Source: Brevibacillus dissolubilis
GTDB taxonomy: Bacteria; Bacillota; Bacilli; Brevibacillales; Brevibacillaceae
DNA: 64,000 bases
Assembly: GCF_006170445.1 (NCBI RefSeq)
Contig: NZ_VCNA01000003.1
Span: 248,001 to 312,000, forward strand
Direction of reading: 5' to 3'
Positions 41,165 to 50,202 of the stretch are shown here, in pieces. The position numbers and the translations under genes are program-made. Under the pieces are notes generated by a model, which worked only from the letters and a program-made list of their open reading frames with translations, made no database searches and was not told the DNA's origin. Numbering within the stretch: the stretch's first letter is position 1; each line of letters opens with the position of its first letter.

Positions 41165-42154
41165 ATGATGAAAATGATGCTATCCAGTCTAAGCCGTAAA
41201 GAACAGGCCCACGTCACCCGTCTTACCAGACATTTGACTGCTTACATGTTGGAGCATTACCGTCATCAACCAGAGTTTGACCCCAGCCGTTTTCCCAGTA
41301 TCGCTCTGTGCTGCGCGGTTGAAAATCCGGAACTTCCTCTTTCAATGTTAGAAGATTTCGTCAAAATCGGGGTCTGGATTTTTGATTTCGATTCAGCACT
41401 TGACCAGCGGCGCTTCAGCAAGAGCGAATTGGCTAAGCGTCTCAAGCAGTTCGAGCAGATAGTCCGTGGCAATCCGTCAGCAGGCATACCCGCAGACCCT
41501 TACGGACGGGCGCTTGCCGATCTCACCCTCAATCTTCGCAATAAGCCCCTCTTTACCTCCTTGGAATACATATGGCAACATACCTACCTCCGCATGATTG
41601 ATGCGATGCTGTTTGAGATCGCCGAGGACGGCAAGCCGCTGACGTTGGAGACGTACCTTGACCGGAGCACCTTCAGTATCGGGCTCCCGTTCTATGTGAT
41701 CAGTACATGGATTTTGCGTGATGATGCCACCGCTCTCCTCTGCCAAAGTGATCTCTTGGAGATGCTGACGGCGGCCAGCACCTGTATCCGCCTCGCTAAT
41801 GACCTGCAATCCGCCGATCGGGAACGTCTCGAAGGCAAGATGAATTCGCTTTTTATAGAAGAATCCAAAATGCTTGCAGCCGGTCTTGACCCGGATTCCG
41901 CCCGTGAGCAAAGCCGGCTGAAGATCCAAACCCTCTTGGATCAACACATGGTGAACTTTCAACAATTCTGCGACGACCGCATCCCGCATAAAAAATCACT
42001 GCGCCGCCTGACACAGTTCGTTGTCGGTTTTTACCGGCATTATGATTTTCACTCCGCCCCTGCGATCCATGAGCAAAAGCAGGACGGCAACTCGGAACAG
42101 GAGCCGGAGCCGAGACGGAACCATAAGGATCATTGTATCGCACCCATTCCATAA
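41165..42154 (+). CDS. Class I terpene synthase-like protein
   Basis: 329 residues, all-helical. A first metal motif IFDFDSALD (about residues 72-80) has D-x-D-x3-D spacing in place of the usual DDxxD/E. The NSE/DTE triad is clear (NDLQSADRERLEGK, about residues 215-228). A C-terminal FYRHYDF resembles the RY pair that senses pyrophosphate. The last 35 residues are polar and non-catalytic. It would cyclise a prenyl diphosphate after ionisation; chain length and product cannot be predicted. ATG 41165 follows AAGGAGGGAAAA. A terminator at 42156-42192 closes the unit. Confidence 0.75.
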   Translation: MMKMMLSSLSRKEQAHVTRLTRHLTAYMLEHYRHQPEFDPSRFPSIALCCAVENPELPLSMLEDFVKIGVWIFDFDSALDQRRFSKSELAKRLKQFEQIVRGNPSAGIPADPYGRALADLTLNLRNKPLFTSLEYIWQHTYLRMIDAMLFEIAEDGKPLTLETYLDRSTFSIGLPFYVISTWILRDDATALLCQSDLLEMLTAASTCIRLANDLQSADRERLEGKMNSLFIEESKMLAAGLDPDSAREQSRLKIQTLLDQHMVNFQQFCDDRIPHKKSLRRLTQFVVGFYRHYDFHSAPAIHEQKQDGNSEQEPEPRRNHKDHCIAPIP

Positions 42155-42155
42155 C

Positions 42156-42192
42156 AAAAAGACATGCCACCTGATGCGGGGCATGTCTTTTT
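42156..42192. terminator. Bidirectional terminator between terpene synthase and efp
   Basis: GACATGCC (42161-42168) pairs with GGCATGTC (42180-42187), A5 before and T5 after. It serves both converging genes. Confidence 0.85.
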
Positions 42193-42226
42193 ACTTGGAT
42201 ACTTATACCTACGTATGTTGACGCTG

Positions 42227-42784
42227 TTACGCGCGGGACACGTATGCTTGGGTACGGGTGTCGATGATGAGTTTGTCGCCTTCGTTTACGAAGAGCGGTA
42301 CGTTTACGATGAAGCCGGTTTCGAGGGTAGCTTTTTTGGTTGCACCAGTAGCGGTGTCACCTTTGATACCTGGTTCGGTTTCGGTAACAGTCAGCTCAAC
42401 AGAGTTAGGAAGCTGAATTCCGATGGTTTCACCGTTGTATTGCATGATTTGCACGTTCATGTTCTCTTTCAAGAAGTTGAGCTCGTGCTTGATTTGATCA
42501 TACGTGAAGGTGAGTTGCTCGTAAGTTTCGGTGTTCATGAAGGTATAGTCATCACCTGTCGCATAGAGGTATTGCATGGTGCTGGTCTCGATGCGGGCAG
42601 GGTTTACTTTTTCACCACCGCGGAAAGTCATCTCGGTTACGTTTCCGTTACGCAGATTGCGAAGTTTGGAGCGTACGAACGCAGCGCCTTTCCCTGGTTT
42701 TACGTGTTGGAATTCAAGTACTGTAAAGATGTTGCCATCTACTTCGATTGTTAAACCCGTACGGAAATCGTTTACTGAAATCAT
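42227..42784 (-). CDS. efp: Translation elongation factor P
   Basis: 185 residues from ATG 42784 (TTAGGAGGC upstream). KOW-like N-domain [20 protein letters not shown] with [16 protein letters not shown], whose Lys is the possible modification site. Two OB domains follow, with the signature around [19 protein letters not shown] replaced by [19 protein letters not shown]. Relieves stalling at polyproline. It follows yqhT, the standard order. Confidence 0.98.
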   Translation of the reverse strand: MISVNDFRTGLTIEVDGNIFTVLEFQHVKPGKGAAFVRSKLRNLRNGNVTEMTFRGGEKVNPARIETSTMQYLYATGDDYTFMNTETYEQLTFTYDQIKHELNFLKENMNVQIMQYNGETIGIQLPNSVELTVTETEPGIKGDTATGATKKATLETGFIVNVPLFVNEGDKLIIDTRTQAYVSRA

Positions 42785-42836
42785 GATAAGCCTCCTAATC
42801 AATTAACCATGTAACATAGCCATAAATTAGTATAAA

Positions 42837-43913
42837 TTAGACTGACAAAATGAGCAACTCTTTCGTTGACTTGGTCAGAATCTCGATACCATTCTCCGTG
42901 ATCACCACGTCGTCTTCGATACGCACACCACCGAGGCCGCTTACATAGATCCCCGGCTCAACGGTTACAACCATACCCGGTTCGAGGGTGACTGGTACCG
43001 CTGTTGCAGAGAGATTTGGCAGCTCATGGACATCGACACCCAGACCGTGGCCGGTAGAGTGACCGTATTCTGCACCATAGCCTGCATCCGTAATGATATC
43101 ACGGGTCAGCGCGTCTGCGTCTTTGGTATTCACGCCTGGCTTGAGGTTGTTGACACAATTCAGCTGTGCTTGGAGGACGATATTGTAGATCTCTACCATT
43201 TTCGGATCTGGCTCACCCACTGCAAAGGTACGGGTAAGGTCTGAGTTGTAGCCCTTGTAGGCTGCACCAAAGTCCAAGGTAACCATGTCGCCTTTTTCAA
43301 TCACTTTTTCACTGGCGCGGCCATGTGGCAGTGCGCCGCGATGACCGGAGGCAACGATGATATCGAAGGCTGCTCCGGTCGCCCCTTGCTTGCGCATGAA
43401 GAATTCCAGTTCCATCGCGACATCCAACTCGCGCATGCCCGGCTTTATGTAGGTAAGGATATGGGAATACGCTTCATCAGCGATACGAGCTGCTTCACGC
43501 ATGATCGCCAGCTCTGCTTCATCTTTATAAGTACGGAGGGTTTCGATCAGGCCAGTGGTTGGAACCAGCTCGATGCCGTCGAAGGCGTTGCGCCAGGTTT
43601 CATAGGAAGCCAGTGAGATGTGGCTTGCTTCTACGGCCAGCTTTTTCACACCCATGCGCTTTAATTCTTCATAGAGGGTAGGTACGTTGCGGCGGTCGTT
43701 GTTGACTACTTTGAAGCCTTTTGCTTCATCCGCAGCTTGATCGGTATAACGGAAATCGGTGACAAACACCGCTTCATCCGCTGTGATCAGCACAGAACCT
43801 GTAGAGCCGGTAAAACCGCTGACATAAGTACGGTTGACGGGATGCTCGGTGAGGAAGGCGTCAGCGCCCTGCTCACGGAATGCGTTTCTCAGCTTATCGA
43901 TACGTGGATTCAT
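42837..43913 (-). CDS. yqhT: Xaa-Pro aminopeptidase family protein (YqhT)
   Basis: 358 residues, M24 'pita-bread' metallopeptidase. The N-terminal creatinase-like domain is followed by metal ligands in LDFGAAYKGYNSDLTRTF (two Asp), HSTGHGLGVDVHELP (His), VVTVEPGIYV (Glu) and VRIEDDVVI (Glu). Releases N-terminal residues before proline. It is upstream of efp, which handles proline-rich translation. Confidence 0.95.
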   Translation of the reverse strand: MNPRIDKLRNAFREQGADAFLTEHPVNRTYVSGFTGSTGSVLITADEAVFVTDFRYTDQAADEAKGFKVVNNDRRNVPTLYEELKRMGVKKLAVEASHISLASYETWRNAFDGIELVPTTGLIETLRTYKDEAELAIMREAARIADEAYSHILTYIKPGMRELDVAMELEFFMRKQGATGAAFDIIVASGHRGALPHGRASEKVIEKGDMVTLDFGAAYKGYNSDLTRTFAVGEPDPKMVEIYNIVLQAQLNCVNNLKPGVNTKDADALTRDIITDAGYGAEYGHSTGHGLGVDVHELPNLSATAVPVTLEPGMVVTVEPGIYVSGLGGVRIEDDVVITENGIEILTKSTKELLILSV

Positions 43914-43943
43914 GATAGACCTCTCCCTTATTCTCTCGTCTGT

Positions 43944-44396
43944 TTACGATTGAGCTTTGGCGGTACTAAGACGGCGGACCAGTGTGCGCAGGGCCCATTC
44001 ATAGCCATCAGCGCCAAGACCTGTGATCTGACCGACTGCAATCGGAGCGATCACAGAGATCTGGCGGAATTCTTCGCGGGCATGGACGTTGGAGATATGC
44101 ACCTCAATCGTCGGAATCCCAGTCGATGCGATCGCATCACGAATTGCATAGCTGTAATGCGTAAAGGCGGCCGGATTGATCACCAGACCATCGTGGACGC
44201 CCATCGCCTGCTGAATCGTCTCGACCAATTCACCTTCAAAGTTGGATTGCTTATGCTCGATCTTAACACCGAGCTCCTGTGCGACGTTTTCCAACTTGGC
44301 TGTGATATCTGCCAGCGTCTGACTACCATAGATGTGCGGTTCCCGTTTTCCCAGCATGTTTAGGTTAGGACCGTTCAGCACCAGAATGGAGATCAT
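43944..44396 (-). CDS. aroQ: Type II 3-dehydroquinate dehydratase
   Basis: 150 residues, shikimate pathway. Motifs: [20 protein letters not shown] (catalytic Arg/Tyr region), [15 protein letters not shown] (His), and [15 protein letters not shown]. Dodecameric enzyme in the family. It precedes yqhT by 30 bases in one operon. Confidence 0.97.
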   Translation of the reverse strand: MISILVLNGPNLNMLGKREPHIYGSQTLADITAKLENVAQELGVKIEHKQSNFEGELVETIQQAMGVHDGLVINPAAFTHYSYAIRDAIASTGIPTIEVHISNVHAREEFRQISVIAPIAVGQITGLGADGYEWALRTLVRRLSTAKAQS

Positions 44397-44477
44397 GCTT
44401 TCCCCTCCAGAAAATGAGTCTTCTCCTCATTCTACCACAGGAAGCAAACGCCTGCACAGGTCAACCAATCAGGACAG

Positions 44478-44945
44478 CTACTCTTCGCCGTACGCCTCTG
44501 CCGAGATCGTCATCGCGATGAACATCCCAAGCGTGATGAACCACAACAGCTCGGTGCTGAGTGTATCATAGCTCCACATCCCCATCCGAAAAAACAGACC
44601 AAACGGCACAAACAGCACGAGGCCGTACAGGATACCGATCCACCACATTTTCACTTTGGACAGAAGCAGTTTATACACAGCCGCCGCTACGAGAATCACC
44701 CCGAACAGCATAATCGCCCCAATCGCGACACCGGCTCTGGTATCTTCCCCAGCCATCCCCAGCAACGGACGTGAGAAGACACGCACCCCGTACGGCGTAA
44801 AACTAAAGAAAAATGAGATCAGTCTAAGGAACCCCCAGATGACTGTCCCCCAGAATGCGATCTGAAACACGGTATTCCAGCTGACTTCTTGGGGCTGTAC
44901 TTCACCTTTGTCCCCAAAACGATGCCTTACATCTGTCGTCATCAT
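44478..44945 (-). CDS. yqhR: YqhR membrane protein
   Basis: 155 residues with four hydrophobic helices (VFQIAFWGTVIWGFLRLISF; IGAIMLFGVILVAAAVYKLL; WWIGILYGLVLFVPFGLFF; LLWFITLGMFIAMTISAEAYG). Matches YqhR by position upstream of aroQ and by profile. Role unknown. It is divergent from yqhQ. Confidence 0.88.
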   Translation of the reverse strand: MMTTDVRHRFGDKGEVQPQEVSWNTVFQIAFWGTVIWGFLRLISFFFSFTPYGVRVFSRPLLGMAGEDTRAGVAIGAIMLFGVILVAAAVYKLLLSKVKMWWIGILYGLVLFVPFGLFFRMGMWSYDTLSTELLWFITLGMFIAMTISAEAYGEE

Positions 44946-45063
44946 TGATCACCTCCTCCGTAGTATGCACGGATGATGAAAAAGTAATGTCGCCCATGAT
45001 CTACTTGTAGCAGGAGAATTGCCTTTTGCGTTAAAATAGTAAGATATAAGGAGTGTGATCAAA

Positions 45064-45996
45064 ATGACGCAAAAAGTTCCAAGCTATGGTGGACAAGCCG
45101 TCATCGAGGGCGTCATGTTTGGCGGCTCTAAAGTTACGGTGACCGCCATTCGCAAAAAAGACCAAGAGATTGAATACTTCGAAGAATTGCGCAAGGAGCG
45201 CAAATGGGTGAATAACTTAAAGAAAATCCCGTTTTTACGCGGTCTCGTCGGATTGGTGGAGGCGAGTGCGAACGGAGCGAAGCATTTGAATTTTGCCTCT
45301 GAGCAATACAGTCAGGAAGCAGGAGAAGAGTCTGCAGGCCCGTCCAAGCTGACACTGGTGCTGGGTGTGGCAGTCGTCGGTGTGCTCTCCTTCATCTTCG
45401 GGAAGCTGATGTTTACCGTGCTGCCTGCGGTGATAACAGATGCATTCTTTAACCAGTGGGTTCCGCGCGGTTTCGCTTCCAACCTGCTGGAGGGTGGGAT
45501 CAAGACGATCCTGCTGTTGGGTTATATCTATGCGATTGCCCAAGCGCCATTGATCAAACGTCTGTTTCAATACCATGGTGCTGAGCATAAAGTGATTAAC
45601 GCGTTTGAAGCTGGGGTAGAATTAACAGTAAAGAATGTGCAAAAATTTTCCACCCTGCATTACCGCTGTGGTTCCAGCTTCCTGATTTTCACTGTGCTGG
45701 TTGGTGTTGTGGTCTACTCCCTGTTTGATTACAACACCATGTGGGAACGTGTCGTTCAGCGTATTATCCTGTTGCCTCTGGTCATCGGCTTATCATATGA
45801 GGTGCTTCAGTTCACCAACAAGCTGCGCGATATTCCGGTGTTGCGTTTCCTCGGTTATCCGGGCTTGTGGCTGCAAAGAGTCACCACCCGTGAGCCGGAT
45901 GATACCCAAGTGGAAGTAGCGATCGCCTCTTTTAACAAGATGCGTGAGCGCGACGATGAGCTCAAGCTCCAACCCACTTTGAATGCGACTGGATAA
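45064..45996 (+). CDS. yqhQ: YqhQ, DUF1385 membrane protein
   Basis: 310 residues from ATG 45064 (AAGGAGTGTG upstream). Conserved YGGQAVIEGVMFGG near the start, several membrane helices (LTLVLGVAVVGVLSFIFGKL; TILLLGYIYAIAQAPLI), the signature YHGAEHKVINAFEAG and HYRCGSSFLIFTVLVGVVV. Function unresolved in the family. It is divergent from yqhR and followed by a small membrane gene. Confidence 0.95.
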   Translation: MTQKVPSYGGQAVIEGVMFGGSKVTVTAIRKKDQEIEYFEELRKERKWVNNLKKIPFLRGLVGLVEASANGAKHLNFASEQYSQEAGEESAGPSKLTLVLGVAVVGVLSFIFGKLMFTVLPAVITDAFFNQWVPRGFASNLLEGGIKTILLLGYIYAIAQAPLIKRLFQYHGAEHKVINAFEAGVELTVKNVQKFSTLHYRCGSSFLIFTVLVGVVVYSLFDYNTMWERVVQRIILLPLVIGLSYEVLQFTNKLRDIPVLRFLGYPGLWLQRVTTREPDDTQVEVAIASFNKMRERDDELKLQPTLNATG

Positions 45997-46036
45997 CGCC
46001 TGGTTTTTGCACTCCATCCAAATGAGGTGAGGTCCG

Positions 46037-46369
46037 ATGAAAACCCGCATTCATCCTCTCGTTCTTGCCGTGATCATTCTTGGGGCGATCGGTTTTATCG
46101 TATCGCTTGTGAACAATCCGGTGTACGTGATTCTGACGATTGCGCTGACTGTTCTTGTTGTGTATCTGATCAGCAACTATCTGCGTACGGGCCGCCTGCT
46201 GCCACGGTTCTCTGCCCCCTCTTCCTCTACAGCCAGACCGAACAAGACCCAGACGAAGAAAAGCAGCTCTGCCACCCGCAAAAACATTCCGTTCACGGTC
46301 ATCGAGGGCAGCAAAGGCAAATCAGGCAAATCCAATGACAAAGATTCCAAACCCAAAATCTATCACTGA
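46037..46369 (+). CDS. Small membrane protein downstream of yqhQ, 110 residues
   Basis: Two hydrophobic helices (LVLAVIILGAIGFIVSLV and VYVILTIALTVLVVYLI) followed by a basic, Ser/Lys/Thr-rich cytosolic tail. ATG 46037 has GAGGTGAGG upstream. It lies 40 bases after yqhQ and ends at a strong terminator. Probably co-transcribed; function unknown. Confidence 0.75.
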   Translation: MKTRIHPLVLAVIILGAIGFIVSLVNNPVYVILTIALTVLVVYLISNYLRTGRLLPRFSAPSSSTARPNKTQTKKSSSATRKNIPFTVIEGSKGKSGKSNDKDSKPKIYH

Positions 46370-46374
46370 CATAC

Positions 46375-46417
46375 AAAAAACGGTTGCCCCACGAAATTGG
46401 CGGGCAGCCGTTTTTTG
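46375..46417. terminator. Bidirectional terminator
   Basis: CGGTTGCCC (46381-46389) pairs with GGGCAGCCG (46402-46410), flanked by A6 and T6. It ends the yqhQ unit and possibly the convergent patatin gene. Confidence 0.85.
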
Positions 46418-46497
46418 TTAGGATGGTCACTTCACTTTACATCTATGTTGCCGGACGTTTGGTGCTGGTCTGCTCTTCAACCAGGTGTACCCATCCA

Positions 46498-47412
46498 TTA
46501 CTCCATCTGGCGGTACTCTTTGACATACGCCTCAAAATCCCAATGGTCTAAAAACTTCCCCGCTGCTTCCCTGCCAGATTTCCAGAGAGCATCACGGGCA
46601 GCTTTATCCAGTCCAAAGTCCACCAGCTTCACGCCCAGCGTCGGAATGAAGATCGTCCGGATCGCACTTGATTTTTTGATAAAAAAGCGGTCGTGGGCCT
46701 CCAGCAGCGTGGTAATCAACTCACGGGTATAGCTGTACATCCCAAGTATCTTCGCCGGTGGCTTCGTGTACCCCTCCCCGCTCAGCCGAAACCCAAAGGT
46801 GGGCCAGCGCGGTGTGGTCGGCACATCAAACAGCCAGACCGGGAAGTTGCTTAACAAGGCCCCATCGACGATCATATACGGAGTCTTTTTGTCGTAGATC
46901 AAGGTCGGTTGAAAATAGTAAGGAATCGACGCACTCATCCGCACCGCTCTGGCAATCGGAAAATAGTTAGGATCGATCCCGAAGTCCTTCAGATCATCTG
47001 GCAGGATCAGCATGCGCCCTCCTGTAATATCAGAGGCAATGAGTTTGAGCTTGTCAGCGGGCAGATCGCCGAACGTACGGATTCCTTTTTTCCGCAAAAA
47101 CTCGTCGATCATCCACTCCACCGGATCGCTCGGATAGACTCCTTTATAAAGCAGCACGCTGGCCATATGACCGATCAGGGGCAGCTTGCCTACACCCGTG
47201 CGTTTGATTAGATTCGTGAAATCATACTCATAAAAAACATCCCACAATTCCTTCCCCGTATACCCTGCCGCCAACAGACTTGCCGTGATGGCCCCTGCAG
47301 ACGTACCCGCGAGCCGCTGCCACTCATACCCGCGCTCCTCCATCTCCATCACAGCCCCTGCAAACGCAAGCCCCTTAATCCCGCCACCTTCAAAGACAGC
47401 ATCCGCTTTCAC
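46498..47412 (-). CDS. Patatin-like phospholipase
   Basis: 304 residues from the GTG at 47412 (GGGGGAGGG upstream). Oxyanion-hole motif FEGGGIKGLAFAGA near the start, nucleophile elbow GTSAGAITAS, catalytic Asp in MIVDGALLSNFPVWLF. The serine-aspartate dyad is complete. No signal peptide, so it probably acts on membrane lipids from the cytosol. Close to RssA/YlbK-like bacterial patatins. Physiological substrate unknown. Confidence 0.92.
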   Translation of the reverse strand: MKADAVFEGGGIKGLAFAGAVMEMEERGYEWQRLAGTSAGAITASLLAAGYTGKELWDVFYEYDFTNLIKRTGVGKLPLIGHMASVLLYKGVYPSDPVEWMIDEFLRKKGIRTFGDLPADKLKLIASDITGGRMLILPDDLKDFGIDPNYFPIARAVRMSASIPYYFQPTLIYDKKTPYMIVDGALLSNFPVWLFDVPTTPRWPTFGFRLSGEGYTKPPAKILGMYSYTRELITTLLEAHDRFFIKKSSAIRTIFIPTLGVKLVDFGLDKAARDALWKSGREAAGKFLDHWDFEAYVKEYRQME

Positions 47413-47684
47413 GGTCCCTCCCCCTCTCCCCTTTTCCCCCATAGTAGAATGTAGAGAATAGGCAGGATGTCTTATGACAAAAAGAGCTTTATGCCTGTCA
47501 TATCATGGTGAATACAGGATCGAGGAACCTCTGATTGATTTAGAAAGGCAGGTGGCTGAAAATGCGGATAACTGGAGTGTAGCCATGGGTGACAAGGCAG
47601 CATTACGGGGATTGAGAGTCGTACGGTTCGTTTTCGGTTTGTGTGTATCATTTTTTGTTTTTTGTGGATGTTCGGCTGCTGGCA

Positions 47685-47768
47685 GAGTGAGAGGATGATC
47701 TGTTTGTAAGGAGACCGGCTGAACAAAGTGAGGGAAAGGCGACTGGAAAACAGATCATCCTCTCACTC
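47685..47768 (+). repeat. Interspersed hairpin element, copy 3
   Basis: Perfect 18-bp arms GAGTGAGAGGATGATCTG and CAGATCATCCTCTCACTC enclose the core TTTGTAAGGAGACCGG, apical CTGAACAAAGTGAGG (one base changed), GAAAGGCGACTGG, AAAA. It lies in the 47413-47836 gap between the patatin gene and mntR. Confidence 0.85.
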
Positions 47769-47802
47769 CTCCCGGAGTGTGATCCAAAGCTAATGCCAAA
47801 AT

Positions 47803-47831
47803 AAAAAGCAGACACCTCAATGTGCCTGCTT
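47803..47831 (-). terminator. Terminator of mntR
   Basis: AAGCAGGCACA (47831-47821) pairs with TGTCTGCTT (47814-47806) on the minus strand, then U's. Confidence 0.75.
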
Positions 47832-47836
47832 CCGGT

Positions 47837-48292
47837 CTATACCTCTGGGTTGGTCTCCAGTTCTTGTTCTTCTTTTTGCTCCAGTTCATCCTTGATCCGG
47901 TGAAGGTCTTCGATCCGGGCAGCATCTGCTTTGAAATACTGCACCAGGTATTCGATGCTGGTCAAAGACTCCCAACTCAGATGATGCTCGATTCCCTCTA
48001 CGTCTCTATAGATGTGTTCTTCATCGACACCGATGATGCGCAGGAAATCCTCCAATAAAGCGTGGCGGCGAACCAGCCGCTTGCCTACTTTTTTGCCCTT
48101 CGGTGTGAGTACCAGACCGCGGTACTTCTCGTACACCAAGTAGTTGTCCTTATCCAATTTTTGTACCATTTTGGTGACAGAGGAAGGATGGACTTCCAGA
48201 GCCTCGGCGATATCGGAGACGCGTGCATATCCTTTTTCATCGATCAGGCTATAGATTCGTTCGAGATAGTCTTCCATACTCGGAGTTGGCAC
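47837..48292 (-). CDS. mntR: Manganese transport regulator MntR
   Basis: DtxR-family Mn-responsive repressor of Mn uptake. 151 residues from a GTG at 48292, which has GAGGG six bases upstream and aligns with the B. subtilis start (x-x-TPSMExY). The winged [23 protein letters not shown] is conserved. Metal-binding residues appear in the [11 protein letters not shown] head and in [20 protein letters not shown]. The acidic C-terminal tail is longer than in B. subtilis. No MntR-type operator was identified in this window. Confidence 0.96.
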   Translation of the reverse strand: MPTPSMEDYLERIYSLIDEKGYARVSDIAEALEVHPSSVTKMVQKLDKDNYLVYEKYRGLVLTPKGKKVGKRLVRRHALLEDFLRIIGVDEEHIYRDVEGIEHHLSWESLTSIEYLVQYFKADAARIEDLHRIKDELEQKEEQELETNPEV

Positions 48293-48411
48293 TGTCATCC
48301 CTCGTTTCCAGCATAAAATTCCCCGTAAAAAAAGCACGTGAAACCATCATACCTCGGAACAAGGGTAAGTTTCAAGCCCGGGAGTGATAAAGTTTATCAT
48401 TGCTGCACTTG

Positions 48412-48951
48412 TTATGTCAATCGCTTCACAAAGTCGACCAAATCAGTGCCGAGCGCCTCAAAACGGGCTTGCAGCTTTTCGTCTTTGAGCTTTCCTGTCT
48501 CATCAAACGCCATGTAGGAGCTTGACACAGACGGGCTGGATGGGAGCGGCCATGCGTGCAGATTGCGCATGATCATCTGCAGGGTGTTGGTCGTGTTGGT
48601 GGCGCCCATAGAGCCTCCGGCGACACCGAGGATGGCGACCGCTTTGCCTTGGAGGATACGGCCGGAGAGGAAGTCAATGGCGTTTTTCACAGCGCCGGTC
48701 ATGTTGCCGTGGTACTCAGGAGAGCCGATCACCAGACCGTCTGCTTCTGTTACTTTGCGTATGAATTCATGTACTTGCTCAGGATATGTGGTTGCATCTT
48801 CGCGGTCATCGTAGATGGGCAGGTTGATGTCACCCAGATGAATCAATTCAGTCTGTGCGCCTGCACGCTTCGCTGCTTCGAGGACGATGTTGACTGCTTG
48901 TTTGGTGGTGGAGCCTTGACTCATGCTTCCGGAAATTCCGACTACTTTCAT
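48412..48951 (-). CDS. NADPH-dependent FMN reductase
   Basis: 179 residues from ATG 48951 (GGGGTGAA upstream). Flavodoxin-like fold with VVGISGSMSQGSTTKQAV (FMN phosphate loop), IGSPEYHGNMTGAVKNAIDFL and ILGVAGGSMGATNT. Related to azoreductase/chromate-reductase type NAD(P)H:FMN reductases. Monocistronic on the minus strand. Physiological substrate not evident. Confidence 0.9.
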   Translation of the reverse strand: MKVVGISGSMSQGSTTKQAVNIVLEAAKRAGAQTELIHLGDINLPIYDDREDATTYPEQVHEFIRKVTEADGLVIGSPEYHGNMTGAVKNAIDFLSGRILQGKAVAILGVAGGSMGATNTTNTLQMIMRNLHAWPLPSSPSVSSSYMAFDETGKLKDEKLQARFEALGTDLVDFVKRLT

Positions 48952-49120
48952 ACCATTCACCCCATGGAGTTATTTGTTAGTGATGCTGTTGATGCTATTA
49001 TATCCCATTATTTATACTTAGTAAACAAAAATGTTTCGTATATTTTCTTCGCACCCTTAGTTCTGAACTCCTGTGCCAAGCTCATACACTTGTACCATGA
49101 TGGAAAAAGGATGATGAACC

Positions 49121-50158
49121 ATGAAACACGAGACCTTGCGTGCCGCTGCCCTCTTTGCCTTTTCCATGCTGGGGCCTGCTTATCTGAGCGGGTTTGAGTG
49201 GTTGCGGTTCTTTTCTTACTTCGGCACCTGGGGCTCAATCGGACTGATCGTTGCGGTCGCGGCGCTGGTCTGGATGCAGCTGGGCCTGGCCCGGATTATG
49301 GCACAGCATCATCTGCGCTCCCTGCGAGACCTGTTCGGCGTCCTGATCGGGCCGCTGTCCGCCTCCAGCATGCATCTGCTCTATATCATTCTGCTGCTTG
49401 GCATGAGCGGGCTGATCATCGCACAGGAGGCCGTGCTGCTCAGTCAGATGACACCGCTGTCGATCACGGTATCGGTCTGTATCGTGGCTCCACTGGTCTT
49501 TTTGGCAGCCGGGCAGACTTGGGGCCGGTTGGGCATACTCGCTATGGGCGTATTGGGACTGGGGAGTCTCTATCTGCTGCTGCAATTCTTCTCGCAGTCA
49601 CATGTACCGATGCCAAGCCTCCTCTATCAGATGAACGCCAAATGGCTGTGGCATGCGCTCTTATTTATCGCCCTGCACGGTTTTCTCAGCCTGCCGGTAC
49701 TGGTGTCCATCGTCTCCAAAACCACTGATCAGGCTTTGGTACCGCGCGGGATTGTGCTTGGCGGGGCTGTGTTTGGTGTCATTGCACTTGCCGTTCATTT
49801 TTCCATCCTCTCCCATTGGCATGATGTCCACAACAGCAATCAGCCTTTGATGCAGATTCTCACCCAGATGTTTCCCTTTGGCACCTATACCTACGGGGTG
49901 ACGGCTTTGTTGACCGGGCTGCTTGGTGTGGGATTGTGGCATTATGGCTTGGCGGCACCGATTGTCGAAGAGTTCGAGCTGCGCCAAAGCGCGGTACTCT
50001 TGGTGCTGATGCTCGGCAGTCTGCTCTTTACCGCTGTGGTTCTGTGGAGCCCGTGGCTATCTATGGTCATCTACTCGTCGCTTACGTACACAGGTCTCGC
50101 CCTTCTTGGGATGTTCCTCCTCTATCTGTATCGCGGCAGACAAAAACCCTCGGACTAA
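49121..50158 (+). CDS. YkvI-like multi-pass membrane protein
   Basis: 345 residues with about ten hydrophobic helices from residue 5 onward (for example GSIGLIVAVAALVWMQLGLA, LLYIILLLGMSGLIIAQEAV). A LeuT/APC-like arrangement resembling the YkvI family of putative transporters. Substrate unknown. ATG 49121 lies behind an AAAAAGGATGATGAACC region. Ends at the 50142-50188 terminator. Confidence 0.75.
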   Translation: MKHETLRAAALFAFSMLGPAYLSGFEWLRFFSYFGTWGSIGLIVAVAALVWMQLGLARIMAQHHLRSLRDLFGVLIGPLSASSMHLLYIILLLGMSGLIIAQEAVLLSQMTPLSITVSVCIVAPLVFLAAGQTWGRLGILAMGVLGLGSLYLLLQFFSQSHVPMPSLLYQMNAKWLWHALLFIALHGFLSLPVLVSIVSKTTDQALVPRGIVLGGAVFGVIALAVHFSILSHWHDVHNSNQPLMQILTQMFPFGTYTYGVTALLTGLLGVGLWHYGLAAPIVEEFELRQSAVLLVLMLGSLLFTAVVLWSPWLSMVIYSSLTYTGLALLGMFLLYLYRGRQKPSD

Positions 50159-50188
50159 CTCCCTGTTTTGGGAGTGTCGAGGGTTTTT
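50142..50188. terminator. Bidirectional terminator
   Basis: AAAAACCCTCG and CGAGGGTTTTT form the base, with inner ACTCCC/GGGAGT. It serves the membrane protein gene and the converging kinase gene. Confidence 0.8.
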
Positions 50189-50202
50189 CCTTGTCTTGCA
50201 GC

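Noticed and set aside
47474-47698. 74-codon frame before hairpin copy 3
   Set aside because: It has no ribosome site and ends inside the repeat; the composition is random.
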